A stretch of 64,000 bases of DNA from Polynucleobacter meluiroseus (GCA_945878885.1 CAMCUP010000009.1:1-64000), one strand, 5' to 3'; positions 35,577 to 45,149 are shown, counted from the first letter of the stretch. Numbers and translations: made by a program. The notes: generated by a model not told the origin, from the letters alone.

Positions 35577-36320
35577 TTAACCTGTGTGAATTCCACCATT
35601 GAGAGAAAAGTCAGCGCCAGTTGCAAAGGCGGCATCGTCAGATGCAATCCAAGCACAAATTGAAGCAATTTCATTAGGTAAACCCAGGCGCTTAACAGGA
35701 ATTGCAGAAACAATTTTTTCTAAGACATCCTCACGAATCGCCTTAACCATATCGGTAGCAATATAACCTGGCGAAACGGTATTGACCGTCACTCCTTTGT
35801 TGGCAACCTCTTGCGATAAGGCCATCGTAAAGCCATGTAAACCAGCCTTAGCGGTTGAATAATTGGTCTGACCAAACTGGCCTTTTTGACCATTAACCGA
35901 AGAAATATTAATAATGCGACCCCAGTTAGCCTCAACCATGCCATCAATTACTTGCTTAGTTACGTTAAATAAAGAATTTAAATTGGTATCAATTACTGCC
36001 TTCCAATCATCAGGATTCATTTTACGAAACACGGTATCGCGCGTAATGCCAGCATTATTCACCAAAATATCTACCCGGCCTACATCGGCCTTAACCCTTT
36101 CAAAAGCCGTCACCGTGCTAGCCCAATCGGCAACATTGCCCTCAGAGGGAATAAAGTCATAGCCAAGAGCTTTTTGCTCACCAATCCAGCGGTCTTTACG
36201 CGGTGAGTTTGGGCCACAACCAGCAATTACCTTATAGCCATCTTTAGCTAAGCGCTGACAAATAGCCGTACCAATGCCGCCCATCCCACCTGTTACATAA
36301 GCTATCTTTTGCGACATCAT
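35577..36320 (-). CDS. phaB: Acetoacetyl-CoA reductase
   Basis: 247 residues, short-chain dehydrogenase. Shows the cofactor loop TGGMGGIGTAI, NNAGITRD and the catalytic SSVNGQKGQFGQTNYSTAKAG with the Tyr-x3-Lys pair. It reduces acetoacetyl-CoA with NADPH to (R)-3-hydroxybutyryl-CoA. Two consecutive ATGs follow AAGGGG; the first is taken. It follows phaC after 77 AT-rich bases and probably shares its transcript. Confidence 0.95.
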   Translation of the reverse strand: MMSQKIAYVTGGMGGIGTAICQRLAKDGYKVIAGCGPNSPRKDRWIGEQKALGYDFIPSEGNVADWASTVTAFERVKADVGRVDILVNNAGITRDTVFRKMNPDDWKAVIDTNLNSLFNVTKQVIDGMVEANWGRIINISSVNGQKGQFGQTNYSTAKAGLHGFTMALSQEVANKGVTVNTVSPGYIATDMVKAIREDVLEKIVSAIPVKRLGLPNEIASICAWIASDDAAFATGADFSLNGGIHTG

Positions 36321-36397
36321 GTCCCCTTAAAAAAAATTTATTAATAATTCTAAAAAATACCATCGAGTATTACTTTTAGCATAGCCCAAATACATGA

Positions 36398-38023
36398 CTA
36401 ATCAATTTCTTGAGCTTTTTCCCGCACATACTCACCAGGAGCAGCGCTTATTTTTTTATACTGGGCATTACCAAATTGCCCGCTAGCAGGCTTACGTGGA
36501 CCGCCAAATTGGGCTAACCAAGCTGAAAAATCGGGCCACCAGCTGCCTGGTACTTCTTTGGCCCCGACTAACCACGCCTCAGCAGTTTTAGGTAACTGAC
36601 TATTTAAAAAATGGTAACGTTTCTTTTTTGCAGGCGGGTTAATCACCCCTGCAATATGGCCTGATGCGCCCAAAACAAAACGATTTTTACCGCCAAGAAT
36701 TTGCGTCGAACTATAGGCCGATTGCCAAGGTACAATATGGTCTTCTTGCGAAGCAAAAATATAGGCCGGACAAGTAATTTTGCCAAGATCAATTTTTGCG
36801 CCACATACGATTAGCTTACCGGGCTTTACTAACTCGTTTTGTAAATAAGTATGACGCAAATACCAGCTATACATAGGGCCAGGTAAATTTGTAGCGTCAC
36901 CATTCCAATACAGCAAATCAAAGGGTGGTGGCGAGTTACCTTTTAAATAATTATCGACCACATAGTTCCAAACTAAATCGTTGGGGCGTAAAAATGAAAA
37001 AGTATTACCTAGATCTCGACCAGACAATAAACCCCCATCTGGCCCACCCATTGATTTTTCGCGCATTTCTACCATGCCTTCATCAATGAATACGTCGAGA
37101 ATTCCGGTATCAGCAAAATCAAGTAAGGTAGTCAATAGAGTCAAACTGGCTACGGTATTTTCTTTGCGCGCCGCTAAGACCGCTAAAGCATTGCCGACCA
37201 AAGTCCCACCAACACAAAATCCCAATAAATTAATTTGCTCAGTTGCGCCAATCACCCTGGTTACCTCAATCGCCTTAATAACGCCCTTACCTATATAGTC
37301 ATCCCAAGTGGTGTGGCGCATTGTGTCGTCAGGATTTTTCCAAGAAACCAAAAAGACAGTGTGCCCTTCGCTTACTAAATAACGCACCACTGAATTGTCA
37401 GGTTGCAAATCTAAAATATAATATTTATTAATACAAGGTGGCACCAATAAAAATGGTCGCTCAAATACAGTTTCAGTTAACGGCTTATATTGAATTAATT
37501 CAAATAAGTCACAACGAAAAACTACTGCGCCCTCAGATTGGGCTAAATTTTTACCGACCTCAAAAGCCGTTTCATCGGTTTGCGTAACTTTGCCTTTTTT
37601 TAAATCACCGAGTAAATTTAAAATTCCATTTTGAATCGATTGGCCTTGAGTATTAATAATGCTTTCTAATACCTCAGGATTAGTGGCCACAAAATTAGCT
37701 GGCGACAAAGCATCGATTAATTGTAAGGTAGCAAAGTTAATTCTTTGCTTGGTTTTTGTATCGCCCTCAACTGCATCGGCTAAAGCCAATAAATGTTTTG
37801 AATTAATTAAATACATGCCGACAATTGAGCGGCTCCAACCCGATTCCCATGCCTTACCTTTAAAGCGTCGATCATTAATCGGCATGGCCATGGGGTTAGC
37901 AGTAAATTGAGCTACCTCATCAAAATAGTTTTTTTGAATTTCGCTTAAGCTCTCAGGCGGAATGAGGGCCATGTGTTGGGGCGACAAAGTTGGGGATTTC
38001 CCCATATGAGCTGTTGCTAACAT
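36398..38023 (-). CDS. phaC: Class I poly(R)-hydroxyalkanoate synthase PhaC
   Basis: 541 residues, near the usual 560-590 of class I. The N-terminal domain has DRRFKGKAWE (51-60). The alpha/beta-hydrolase core has the lipase-like box GFCVGG with nucleophile C270, and the later catalytic aspartate and histidine regions (SQEDHIVPW, GASGHIAGVINPP) are present. It polymerises 3-hydroxybutyryl-CoA at the granule surface. An AGGA site precedes the ATG. First gene of phaC-phaB-phaR. Confidence 0.96.
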   Translation of the reverse strand: MLATAHMGKSPTLSPQHMALIPPESLSEIQKNYFDEVAQFTANPMAMPINDRRFKGKAWESGWSRSIVGMYLINSKHLLALADAVEGDTKTKQRINFATLQLIDALSPANFVATNPEVLESIINTQGQSIQNGILNLLGDLKKGKVTQTDETAFEVGKNLAQSEGAVVFRCDLFELIQYKPLTETVFERPFLLVPPCINKYYILDLQPDNSVVRYLVSEGHTVFLVSWKNPDDTMRHTTWDDYIGKGVIKAIEVTRVIGATEQINLLGFCVGGTLVGNALAVLAARKENTVASLTLLTTLLDFADTGILDVFIDEGMVEMREKSMGGPDGGLLSGRDLGNTFSFLRPNDLVWNYVVDNYLKGNSPPPFDLLYWNGDATNLPGPMYSWYLRHTYLQNELVKPGKLIVCGAKIDLGKITCPAYIFASQEDHIVPWQSAYSSTQILGGKNRFVLGASGHIAGVINPPAKKKRYHFLNSQLPKTAEAWLVGAKEVPGSWWPDFSAWLAQFGGPRKPASGQFGNAQYKKISAAPGEYVREKAQEID

Positions 38024-38122
38024 CGATTTCCTGAAAGAATTCTTAAGTCAATTTCCTCTAAAGCTAATACCTATTCTCGATCGAATAAAGATGAATAGTT
38101 ATCGGCACTAACCCTAGCTTGA

Positions 38123-38941
38123 CTATTTTTCTGGTTCTGTTAGCCAAATAAGTGCCGCAAATCGACCCGAAACCCCATCACGTCGGTGCGAGAAAAAGAG
38201 CTCCCTTTGGTCAAAGGTACAAAATTCACCTCCAAAAATGGCCTCAATGCCGCAATTTTTTAGCTGGAGGGTGGCTAACTGATATAAATTAGTCAGGTAT
38301 TTTTCTGGCTTACTAGCAATAGCTTGAAAAGCATTTAAAGGGGAAGGTGCATGCTTTAATTTGGCCGTATGAATAAATTGTTCGCGTACCTCGCCACCCA
38401 CTTCAAACCTATTAGGGCCAATAGCTGGGCCGAGCCAAACCAAGATATCTTGCATTTTTAAGGTCTGTCCAAGAAGTAAAGACTTTTGCTTAAGGGCTTC
38501 AACGGTATTTTCTAGTATGCCAGCGCATAAGCCGCGCCATCCTGCGTGCGCAATTCCCACCAAATTACCTTCACGATTACAAAAAAAGACGGGCATGCAA
38601 TCCGCAGTAAGCACAGTAATGACTTGATTTACCGTTGCACTAATTGCGGCATCAGCAAAGTTAACATCACCCGTTTGCCAGACCCTTGTACCGTGTTCTT
38701 GCCTTAGCCAAACTGGCTCATTAGGTAAAAGTTTGCGCACAAGGGCGCGATTTGCATGCACTTTTTCAAGATCATCACCCACATGGTCGCCAAGGTTTAG
38801 CGAGTCAAAGGGTGCCGCGCTCAGGCCCCCACTGCGCAAAGTGACTAAGGCACGGACTCTAGTCGGCGCTGGCCAATTTGGCCGCAATAGTGGTAACACC
38901 TCAGAGACCCAAGGCTCGGGTTGGAGGGGCTGTATGGCCAA
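38123..38941 (-). CDS. pgeF: Peptidoglycan editing factor / laccase-domain protein (YfiH/PgeF family)
   Basis: 272 residues. Metal-binding signatures of the family are in QEHGTRVW, VLTADCMPVFF and HAGWRGLCAG. Members have been described as multicopper-like oxidases, purine nucleoside phosphorylases and, in E. coli, as a hydrolase editing mis-incorporated peptidoglycan precursors. Start is TTG directly abutting the rluD stop (TAATTG); no in-frame ATG is near. Position after rluD is common in proteobacteria. Confidence 0.9.
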   Translation of the reverse strand: MAIQPLQPEPWVSEVLPLLRPNWPAPTRVRALVTLRSGGLSAAPFDSLNLGDHVGDDLEKVHANRALVRKLLPNEPVWLRQEHGTRVWQTGDVNFADAAISATVNQVITVLTADCMPVFFCNREGNLVGIAHAGWRGLCAGILENTVEALKQKSLLLGQTLKMQDILVWLGPAIGPNRFEVGGEVREQFIHTAKLKHAPSPLNAFQAIASKPEKYLTNLYQLATLQLKNCGIEAIFGGEFCTFDQRELFFSHRRDGVSGRFAALIWLTEPEK

Positions 38942-39988
38942 TTAATTTGTCCTCATTGCAGATCCAATATCAGGGCCGAATGGTGGTTTAGGTGGTAAGG
39001 CACTCGTATCAATTTGCACTAGCGATAATAATTCCAAGAAATCAGTAGGTGGTGACGCAAACCAATTACAAAGCTGATCTACTTGTGGATGTTGTAAGCC
39101 AAGCGCATAGGCATGCAATGCCTGCCGATAAAAAGGTAATTCTTTCGCTACGCTGGGCATCTGTTTGCGATAAATCGGATCGCCCAATAAAGGTAGGCCG
39201 ATTGATTCTAGGTGCACCCGAATTTGATGAGTACGACCAGTCTCGAGCCGACACTCTAGTAAAGAGACTGCTTTACCCATAAAACTTCCCTGGGCTAAGC
39301 GCCGAAAATGGGTCAAAGCAGTCTTCCCCTGGTCTTTTCCAACTACAGCCATGCGCAAACGATCACGGGTATCCCGCGCAATTGAGCTGGCAATTTTTCC
39401 CATCGTTGGGGCTACACCCCAAACTAAGGCTAAGTAGCACCGATTGACTAAATGCGCCTGCAATTGCCGCACTAATGCAGTTTGAGTAATAGCAGTTCGC
39501 GCCACCACCATTAATCCTGAAGTGTCTTTATCTAGACGATGAACAATACCTGCGCGGGGTAATTGCTTAAGCTCGGGAAATCGAAAAAGTAAGCCATTAA
39601 GCAAAGTTCCTGACCAATTGCCAGCAGCAGGATGAACCACTAAGCCCGCTGGTTTATTAATTACAATTAACGTTTCATCGACGGCTTGTACTTCCAATGG
39701 TAAGTTTTCGGCAGCAAAAGCATGTTGCTCAGGCATCTCTTGAGGAAAGACCCGCACGATCTCGCCACCCTTTAATAAATATCTTGCTTTACGTACCTCG
39801 CCATCAACCGTTACTGCTCCAGCCTCAACCCAAGTTTGTAGGCGGCTACGAGAGTAATCAGTCAAAGTACTAGCCAATATTTTGTCAAGGCGCTCGCCAG
39901 CACTATCCCAAGGGATTTCAAAAGCAATGAAATCCTCATCATCGATATAATCTATCCCATTGGAATTAGGAGTTTGCGGCAATGCCAC
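38942..39988 (-). CDS. rluD: 23S rRNA pseudouridine synthase RluD
   Basis: 348 residues with an N-terminal S4 RNA-binding domain (about 30-85, SRSRLQTWVEAGAVTVDG) and a catalytic domain holding the aspartate motif GIVHRLDKDTSGL. It makes pseudouridines in helix 69 of 23S rRNA. The best start is GTG (39988), with GAGGGT upstream. It overlaps the divergent bamD start by seven bases. Confidence 0.93.
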   Translation of the reverse strand: MALPQTPNSNGIDYIDDEDFIAFEIPWDSAGERLDKILASTLTDYSRSRLQTWVEAGAVTVDGEVRKARYLLKGGEIVRVFPQEMPEQHAFAAENLPLEVQAVDETLIVINKPAGLVVHPAAGNWSGTLLNGLLFRFPELKQLPRAGIVHRLDKDTSGLMVVARTAITQTALVRQLQAHLVNRCYLALVWGVAPTMGKIASSIARDTRDRLRMAVVGKDQGKTALTHFRRLAQGSFMGKAVSLLECRLETGRTHQIRVHLESIGLPLLGDPIYRKQMPSVAKELPFYRQALHAYALGLQHPQVDQLCNWFASPPTDFLELLSLVQIDTSALPPKPPFGPDIGSAMRTN

Positions 39989-40857
39989 GATGGAAGTACC
40001 CTCTTACAGTTAATTTAGCTCAATTAGCCCTTAGTTTACGGGCTCGGGCAAGGCTAGCTAGCATTACCCTGCTGGCCACGATGTTTATAGGCCCTTTGCT
40101 ATTCAGTGGCTGTAGTAGCACCCCAAAAGATGAAACCGATGGCTGGTCAGAAAATAAGCTGTATTCAGAAGGTAACGATAAATTAAAAGCTGGCGATTTC
40201 GATAAGTGCGGCAAGTTCTTTGAAAAGCTAGAGGCACGTTTTCCCTTTGGCGCCTATTCGCAGCAAGCCCAAATTAATGCGGCTTATTGTTACTGGAAAG
40301 CCAGCGAACAGGCGCAAGCTCTGGTTGCCATCGATCGCTTTATTAAACTCTATCAAGGCAGCCCCAATTTAGACTATGCCTATTATTTAAAAGGCTTAAT
40401 TAGCTTTAATGACGACTTAGGTTTTATGGGGCGGTTTACTGGGCAAGAGCTCAGTGAGCGCGATCCCAAAGCAGCTCGAGAAGCGTTTGAGGCCTTTCGC
40501 ATAGTTGCCACTCGCTTTCCCGATAGTAAGTATGCCGCTGATTCAATCGATCGTATGCGCTACATTGTTAATTCATTAGCTGAAGGTGATGTGACAGTAG
40601 CGCGGTTTTATTTTCATCGCGGTGCGTACTTGGCTTCTGCTAATCGTGCGCAATTAGTCATTCGCGATTACGATCGAGCGCCCGCGGTTGAAGAAGCCCT
40701 ATATCTATTGATTCAATCTTATGAAAAACTGGGGATGACAGAACTTGTCACTGATGCTACGCGAGTGTTTAATTTAAATTTTCCTAATAGCGAAATTTTA
40801 GAAGCCGGCAGTCGAACTAAAAAAGAATCACGTTGGTGGCAAATCTGGAATAGATAA
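39982..40857 (+). CDS. bamD: Outer membrane assembly lipoprotein BamD
   Basis: 291 residues. The N-terminus has a long basic stretch, then a hydrophobic segment and a lipobox LFSGC around residue 44, so it is a lipoprotein. The mature part consists of TPR-like repeats (KLKAGDFDKCGKFFEKLEARFPFG, and so on), as in BamD/ComL, an essential member of the beta-barrel assembly complex. AGGAG lies 9 bases before the ATG. The n-region (about 30 residues) is unusually long. The position opposite rluD is conserved in many proteobacteria. Confidence 0.93.
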   Translation: MPRWKYPLTVNLAQLALSLRARARLASITLLATMFIGPLLFSGCSSTPKDETDGWSENKLYSEGNDKLKAGDFDKCGKFFEKLEARFPFGAYSQQAQINAAYCYWKASEQAQALVAIDRFIKLYQGSPNLDYAYYLKGLISFNDDLGFMGRFTGQELSERDPKAAREAFEAFRIVATRFPDSKYAADSIDRMRYIVNSLAEGDVTVARFYFHRGAYLASANRAQLVIRDYDRAPAVEEALYLLIQSYEKLGMTELVTDATRVFNLNFPNSEILEAGSRTKKESRWWQIWNR

Positions 40858-40862
40858 GCCGT

Positions 40863-41972
40863 TTATTTAATTACTTGCTTAGGCACACGCGGGGCTAAGG
40901 CGCACAATAGTTCATAGCCAATAGTGCCAGCCATTTGTGCCACATCATCTACCGGCACATGGGCGCCCCATAACTCAACTAAACTACCAATTTTTGCCCA
41001 CGGTGCATTACGTAAATCAATGGTGAGCATATCCATTGAAACTTGCCCCACAGAAGGGCAAATGACTCCGCTGCCAGTACTATCTGAGTCGGCCACCCAA
41101 ACAGGCGTTCCATCGGGGGCGCTACGCGGATAACCATCAGCATAGCCACAAGCCACAACACCAATACGCATGGCCTCGGGAGCTTGGTATCGACCCCCAT
41201 AACCTACTCGGTCACCTTTTTTGAGGGCTTGAACACCAATAATCTGCGAACGTAAATGCATTACTGGCTGCAAGTGCGCATGGGCAATATCGGCATAACG
41301 CCCCGAGGGCGAAGCACCGTATAACATAATGCCTGGCCTCACCCAATCACCTAAAGCGGTCCGATGCCACAAAATTGCGCCAGAATTAGCAGTGGAAGTA
41401 TTGGCGGGTATTCCTGCAATAGTGGCTTTAAATAAATCATCTTGTGAGCCCACCGAAGGCAAGCAATCAACCCGATCGGCATTGGCAAAATGAGTCATAT
41501 GGCTTACCTTGTAAGTAGCTGCATGTAAGCGGTGAAACATTTCTCGATAATTGCTTGGATTAAAGCCTAAACGGTTCATGCCAGTATTCATTTTTAAATA
41601 AATGTGCCTAGGTTTGGCTTGGTATTGAGTTAAATCAAAGGCCTCAAGATCACTAACTTGATTTTCAGTATGCACAACTAGACAGCAATTTAGCTCAAAT
41701 GCCAGTCTCAGATCAGCTGCCGAGAACACCCCTTCCAACAACAAAATTGGGCCCTGCCAACCATTTTCTCGAAGGAAGCGGGCATCCTGCAAATCGAGCA
41801 AAGCAAAGCCATCGGTGCTCGCTAAACCATCAATAACGGCAGCAAAGCCATGGCCATAGGCATTCGCCTTAACAACTGCCCAGACTTTGGCAGTAGGCGC
41901 CAGTTCACGAACTCGGGTTAAATTATGGCGCAGCGCCTTGGTATCAATTGATGCCAAAATGGGTCGCTCCAT
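40863..41972 (-). CDS. alr: Alanine racemase
   Basis: 369 residues. PLP-binding K35 lies in VVKANAYGHG, and the C-terminal domain contains RVGYGGRYQAP and the catalytic region CPSVGQVSMDM. It makes D-alanine for peptidoglycan. An ATG six codons earlier contains the GGAG ribosome site itself (ATGAAAGGAG), so the ATG at 41972 is the better start. It converges on bamD (five bases apart) and diverges from lplT. Confidence 0.95.
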   Translation of the reverse strand: MERPILASIDTKALRHNLTRVRELAPTAKVWAVVKANAYGHGFAAVIDGLASTDGFALLDLQDARFLRENGWQGPILLLEGVFSAADLRLAFELNCCLVVHTENQVSDLEAFDLTQYQAKPRHIYLKMNTGMNRLGFNPSNYREMFHRLHAATYKVSHMTHFANADRVDCLPSVGSQDDLFKATIAGIPANTSTANSGAILWHRTALGDWVRPGIMLYGASPSGRYADIAHAHLQPVMHLRSQIIGVQALKKGDRVGYGGRYQAPEAMRIGVVACGYADGYPRSAPDGTPVWVADSDSTGSGVICPSVGQVSMDMLTIDLRNAPWAKIGSLVELWGAHVPVDDVAQMAGTIGYELLCALAPRVPKQVIK

Positions 41973-42022
41973 AAAACTTACTCCTTTCATGATCTAATCT
42001 AACTAATGAAACGATTGTACGA

Positions 42023-43342
42023 ATGAACCGCAGTTTTTATACCATCATGGCAGCGCAGTTTTTTTCGTCGCTGGCCGATAATGCTTTGCTTATTGCTGCG
42101 ATTGCGCTTTTAATCCAACTACAAGCACCGGCGTGGATGACGCCATTGCTAAAATTATTTTTCGTCCTCTCGTATGTAGTGCTCGCTGCGTTTGTAGGTG
42201 CCTTTGCCGATTCGCGCCCCAAAGGCAATGTCATGTTTATTACCAATACGGTTAAATTTGTTGGCTGTGTAGCGATGCTCTTTGGTAGTCATCCTTTACT
42301 ATCGTATGCCATCGTTGGGCTTGGGGCAGCTGCTTACTCACCTGCTAAATATGGTATTTTAACTGAGCTTTTGCCCGCAGAAAAATTAGTCGCAGCCAAT
42401 GGCTGGATTGAAGGCTTGACGGTGAGCTCAATTATCTTAGGCACAGTTTTGGGTGGCGTCTTAATTAGTCAGACCATTTCTACGGAACTACTGAGTTTCG
42501 ATATGCCAATGATGACTACCTCGGTTGATACCCCTGCTGAATCGGCCATCTTAGTCATTATGATGATATACATCGTTGCTGCACTTATCAATTTGCGTAT
42601 TCCAGATACAGGCGTAAAGTACCGTGCGCAAAAAACGAATCCTATTGACCTCATCGTTGACTTTGCCCATTGTTTTAAAACTCTTTGGAATGATCGTCTA
42701 GGGCAAATTTCTCTGGCAGTTACTACTTTATTTTGGGGTGCCGGCGCAACCCTGCAATTTATTGTTTTGAAATGGGCTCAAGTAGCATTAAATATGAATT
42801 TGTCGCAAGGCGCAATTTTACAAGCCATATCTGCAGTGGGAGTGGCTGGCGGCGCTGTCTATGCCGCTTGGAAAGTGCCCCTTAAACAGTCCTTACGAGT
42901 CTTGCCGCATGGCATAGCAATGGGTTTAGTAGTGTGTACTATGGCTTTTTATAACGCCGATATGCTGCCTGCCACCACCTTATTTCAAATTGGTAAATTA
43001 AAAATAACACTCAATTTATTGCCACCCTATTTATTATTAATTTTAGTGGGCTGGCTAGCGGGCTATTTTGTAGTGCCAATGAATGCACTTTTACAACATC
43101 GTGGCCATGTATTAATGTCAGCGGGGCATTCAATCGCAGTGCAAAATTTCAATGAAAATTTATCGGTCCTCGGTATGTTATTAATTTATGCACTATTAAT
43201 TTGGCTAGATATTCCAGTACCTATCATGATTTTAGGTTTTGGTATTAGTGTTAGCGTCATTATGTGGCTGGTCATACGTCGTCACAATGCTAATCAGGCT
43301 GAATATGACTCTTTACATTTAATCGGTGAAGCTAAGCATTAG
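42023..43342 (+). CDS. lplT: Lysophospholipid transporter LplT
   Basis: 439 residues, about 12 membrane segments, MFS fold. FFSSLADNALL at the N-terminus and AAYSPAKYGILTELLP (about 95-110) are hallmarks of LplT, which flips lysophospholipids across the inner membrane for reacylation. The usual partner aas is not in the window. It converges on the HolD-like gene, nine bases apart. Confidence 0.9.
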   Translation: MNRSFYTIMAAQFFSSLADNALLIAAIALLIQLQAPAWMTPLLKLFFVLSYVVLAAFVGAFADSRPKGNVMFITNTVKFVGCVAMLFGSHPLLSYAIVGLGAAAYSPAKYGILTELLPAEKLVAANGWIEGLTVSSIILGTVLGGVLISQTISTELLSFDMPMMTTSVDTPAESAILVIMMIYIVAALINLRIPDTGVKYRAQKTNPIDLIVDFAHCFKTLWNDRLGQISLAVTTLFWGAGATLQFIVLKWAQVALNMNLSQGAILQAISAVGVAGGAVYAAWKVPLKQSLRVLPHGIAMGLVVCTMAFYNADMLPATTLFQIGKLKITLNLLPPYLLLILVGWLAGYFVVPMNALLQHRGHVLMSAGHSIAVQNFNENLSVLGMLLIYALLIWLDIPVPIMILGFGISVSVIMWLVIRRHNANQAEYDSLHLIGEAKH

Positions 43343-43351
43343 AGTTCTGCT

Positions 43352-43930
43352 CTATAAATTGTGCAATACCGAGTGCGCCAACAAGAGGTCGCTCCAGAGT
43401 AAGGCCTTGTCTTGTGGGCGAGCTAGTAAATAGGCTAAATCAAAGCTTGCAATTAATGGAATCTCAAAAGTATTGGCAGTGGAAGCGTTATTAAGACTAA
43501 GAACAATTTCACGTAATTGCGGTAGAGCATCTTTCTCACCGCTAAGACTTTGCGCAGCCACCACCCCAAACGCCACTGCTACCAAGGGATAATTTGGTGC
43601 TGTGGTCGCAATTGGGTCAAGTAATTGCTTACCATCTAGCCGATGCCAGCGCCATTCGTGAGCAGCTAAACCCAGCACTCGTAAACATTGTTTAAACAGG
43701 ATTGCTTCATCACCAATTACTTCTTTACCAAAAAACCACCATTGAAATTGTGGGGCTGACTGCTCGGATGATGCGGCTGCTAAAGCTGGCTGAATTTGAA
43801 GGGTTGCGGTAGTTAGTTGGGTCTGCTCGCTTGGCGTTGGGGCTAACGAAGTGTTTAGTGAAGTGGTATCGCGAGCTAGCCACTCAGAGATTCCCATTTC
43901 TTTTAAGTAGGCAGAGCGCTCTTGATTCAT
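43352..43930 (-). CDS. HolD-like / degenerate uracil-DNA glycosylase-like protein of unknown function
   Basis: 192 residues, no signal or membrane segment. The N-terminus (YLKEMGISEWLARD, 8-21) resembles the start of the DNA polymerase III psi subunit HolD. The C-terminus (about 158-185: ASFDLAYLLARP, then KALLWSDL) resembles the last motif of family-4 uracil-DNA glycosylases. There the expected His-Pro is replaced by Phe-Asp, so catalysis is unlikely. Psi adopts a glycosylase-like fold, and holD sits next to rimI in E. coli, as here. The start overlaps the rimI stop by four bases (ATGA). The assignment is an inference. Confidence 0.6.
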   Translation of the reverse strand: MNQERSAYLKEMGISEWLARDTTSLNTSLAPTPSEQTQLTTATLQIQPALAAASSEQSAPQFQWWFFGKEVIGDEAILFKQCLRVLGLAAHEWRWHRLDGKQLLDPIATTAPNYPLVAVAFGVVAAQSLSGEKDALPQLREIVLSLNNASTANTFEIPLIASFDLAYLLARPQDKALLWSDLLLAHSVLHNL

Positions 43931-44403
43931 AGGGTATCTATCTTAAGCGATTTTGCCATCACCTCGGCATCTTCACGTACTCCCGACAAAGCATCGACTG
44001 GGTAATATTCTTTTCTTTGTCCAATTAACTCAAAGCCTAAACGCTCATATAATTTCATCGCAATAAAATTGCTTGACCGTACTTCTAAAATGATCCGTTG
44101 ACAATAGCTTTGCCGAGCTATGTTTTCAATCGCTGTCATTAAATACTTACCAATGCCGCGCCGACGAACAGCAGGGTTCACGGTAATGTTTAAAAGATGT
44201 AATTCTTCAACTGCCGGAAATAAAATAAAATAAGCCCATAAGCTATTGCTTTCTTCACTCTCAACGCAGTAGGCCCAGTGCCCAGCAGCTAAAGAATCAG
44301 TGAAATTGCCACGTGTCCAGGGATGCGTATGCGAAGCTAATTCGAGCAATAAAACTGCATCTAAATCTGCGGTCAGCATCGCTCGAAAAGATAAGTTACT
44401 CAT
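43927..44403 (-). CDS. rimI: Ribosomal protein S18 alanine N-acetyltransferase
   Basis: 158 residues, GNAT fold, with the acetyl-CoA loop RRRGIGKYLM and the RimI-typical RSSNFIAMKLYERLGF. It acetylates the N-terminus of S18. It follows tsaB by 23 bases, a common pairing, and is translationally coupled to the next gene. Confidence 0.92.
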   Translation of the reverse strand: MSNLSFRAMLTADLDAVLLLELASHTHPWTRGNFTDSLAAGHWAYCVESEESNSLWAYFILFPAVEELHLLNITVNPAVRRRGIGKYLMTAIENIARQSYCQRIILEVRSSNFIAMKLYERLGFELIGQRKEYYPVDALSGVREDAEVMAKSLKIDTL

Positions 44404-44426
44404 TGTCTTGCCTAAAAGAATTTATC

Positions 44427-45140
44427 TTACCCCGTAGCCAAGGGCTTTTCAGGCAATTTATTGCGAGCTCTTTCTGCGCTAGTAAACGCCACCTTATTAC
44501 GCACATATAACGGTTCGAGTAAACGAACATCATGTTGTAAGCCTCCAATTAGCTGCTGTTTAGCACAAGCTAAGATACCTAATGCATTGGCATTTATCTC
44601 GCCGTGCACAAGTGCTTGTATGGCCTTGTTACATAGCACCACACCACTCCCTACTACCCAATCAATTCCCTGGGTATCAAGCGTGCCTGGCAAGGCTAAC
44701 TGTGGCTCGGCTAGGCGCGCTGGCCAACCGTCTTGCATGGCGTACTTTGCCCAATAAACCTCGCCCATTCGCGCATCGAGAATCACCAGAAAATGCTCGT
44801 TATCTTGAGGTTGATAGGCGCCACTTTGTACGGCTTGCATTGCAATACTATCTAAGCTAACTACCGATAGCACTGGTAAATTAGCACCTAGGGCTAAACC
44901 TTGTACACAAGCCACTCCTAAACGTACGCCTGTAAATGCACCAGGACCAATATCAACCGCAATAGCATCTAAATTGACTAATTCAAGTTGCACTTCTTGT
45001 AATAGCGCTTGTATCCAAGGAAGCAAATATTGACTAGCAGTAGAGCCCACATCGTCGTGACGCAACAAGATTTTTTGCTGAGTTAAACCTAATGCCACCG
45101 AACACCACGAACTTGAAGTTTCAATCGCCAAAATGCGCAT
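44427..45140 (-). CDS. tsaB: tRNA threonylcarbamoyladenosine biosynthesis protein TsaB
   Basis: 237 residues. ASKHA-type fold beginning MRILAIETSSSWCSVAL, with GPGAFTGVRLGVACVQGLA (about 67-85), characteristic of TsaB. It stabilises TsaD in making t6A37 of ANN-decoding tRNAs. An in-frame TTG two codons earlier is less likely than the ATG. Only nine bases separate it from the preceding epimerase-like gene, so it continues the propionate transcription unit. Confidence 0.94.
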   Translation of the reverse strand: MRILAIETSSSWCSVALGLTQQKILLRHDDVGSTASQYLLPWIQALLQEVQLELVNLDAIAVDIGPGAFTGVRLGVACVQGLALGANLPVLSVVSLDSIAMQAVQSGAYQPQDNEHFLVILDARMGEVYWAKYAMQDGWPARLAEPQLALPGTLDTQGIDWVVGSGVVLCNKAIQALVHGEINANALGILACAKQQLIGGLQHDVRLLEPLYVRNKVAFTSAERARNKLPEKPLATG

Positions 45141-45149
45141 GAGCAATCA

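Noticed and set aside
43341-43355. TAGAG-TTCTG-CTCTA hairpin between lplT and the HolD-like gene
   Set aside because: Five-base stem without a T-tract; too weak to call a terminator.
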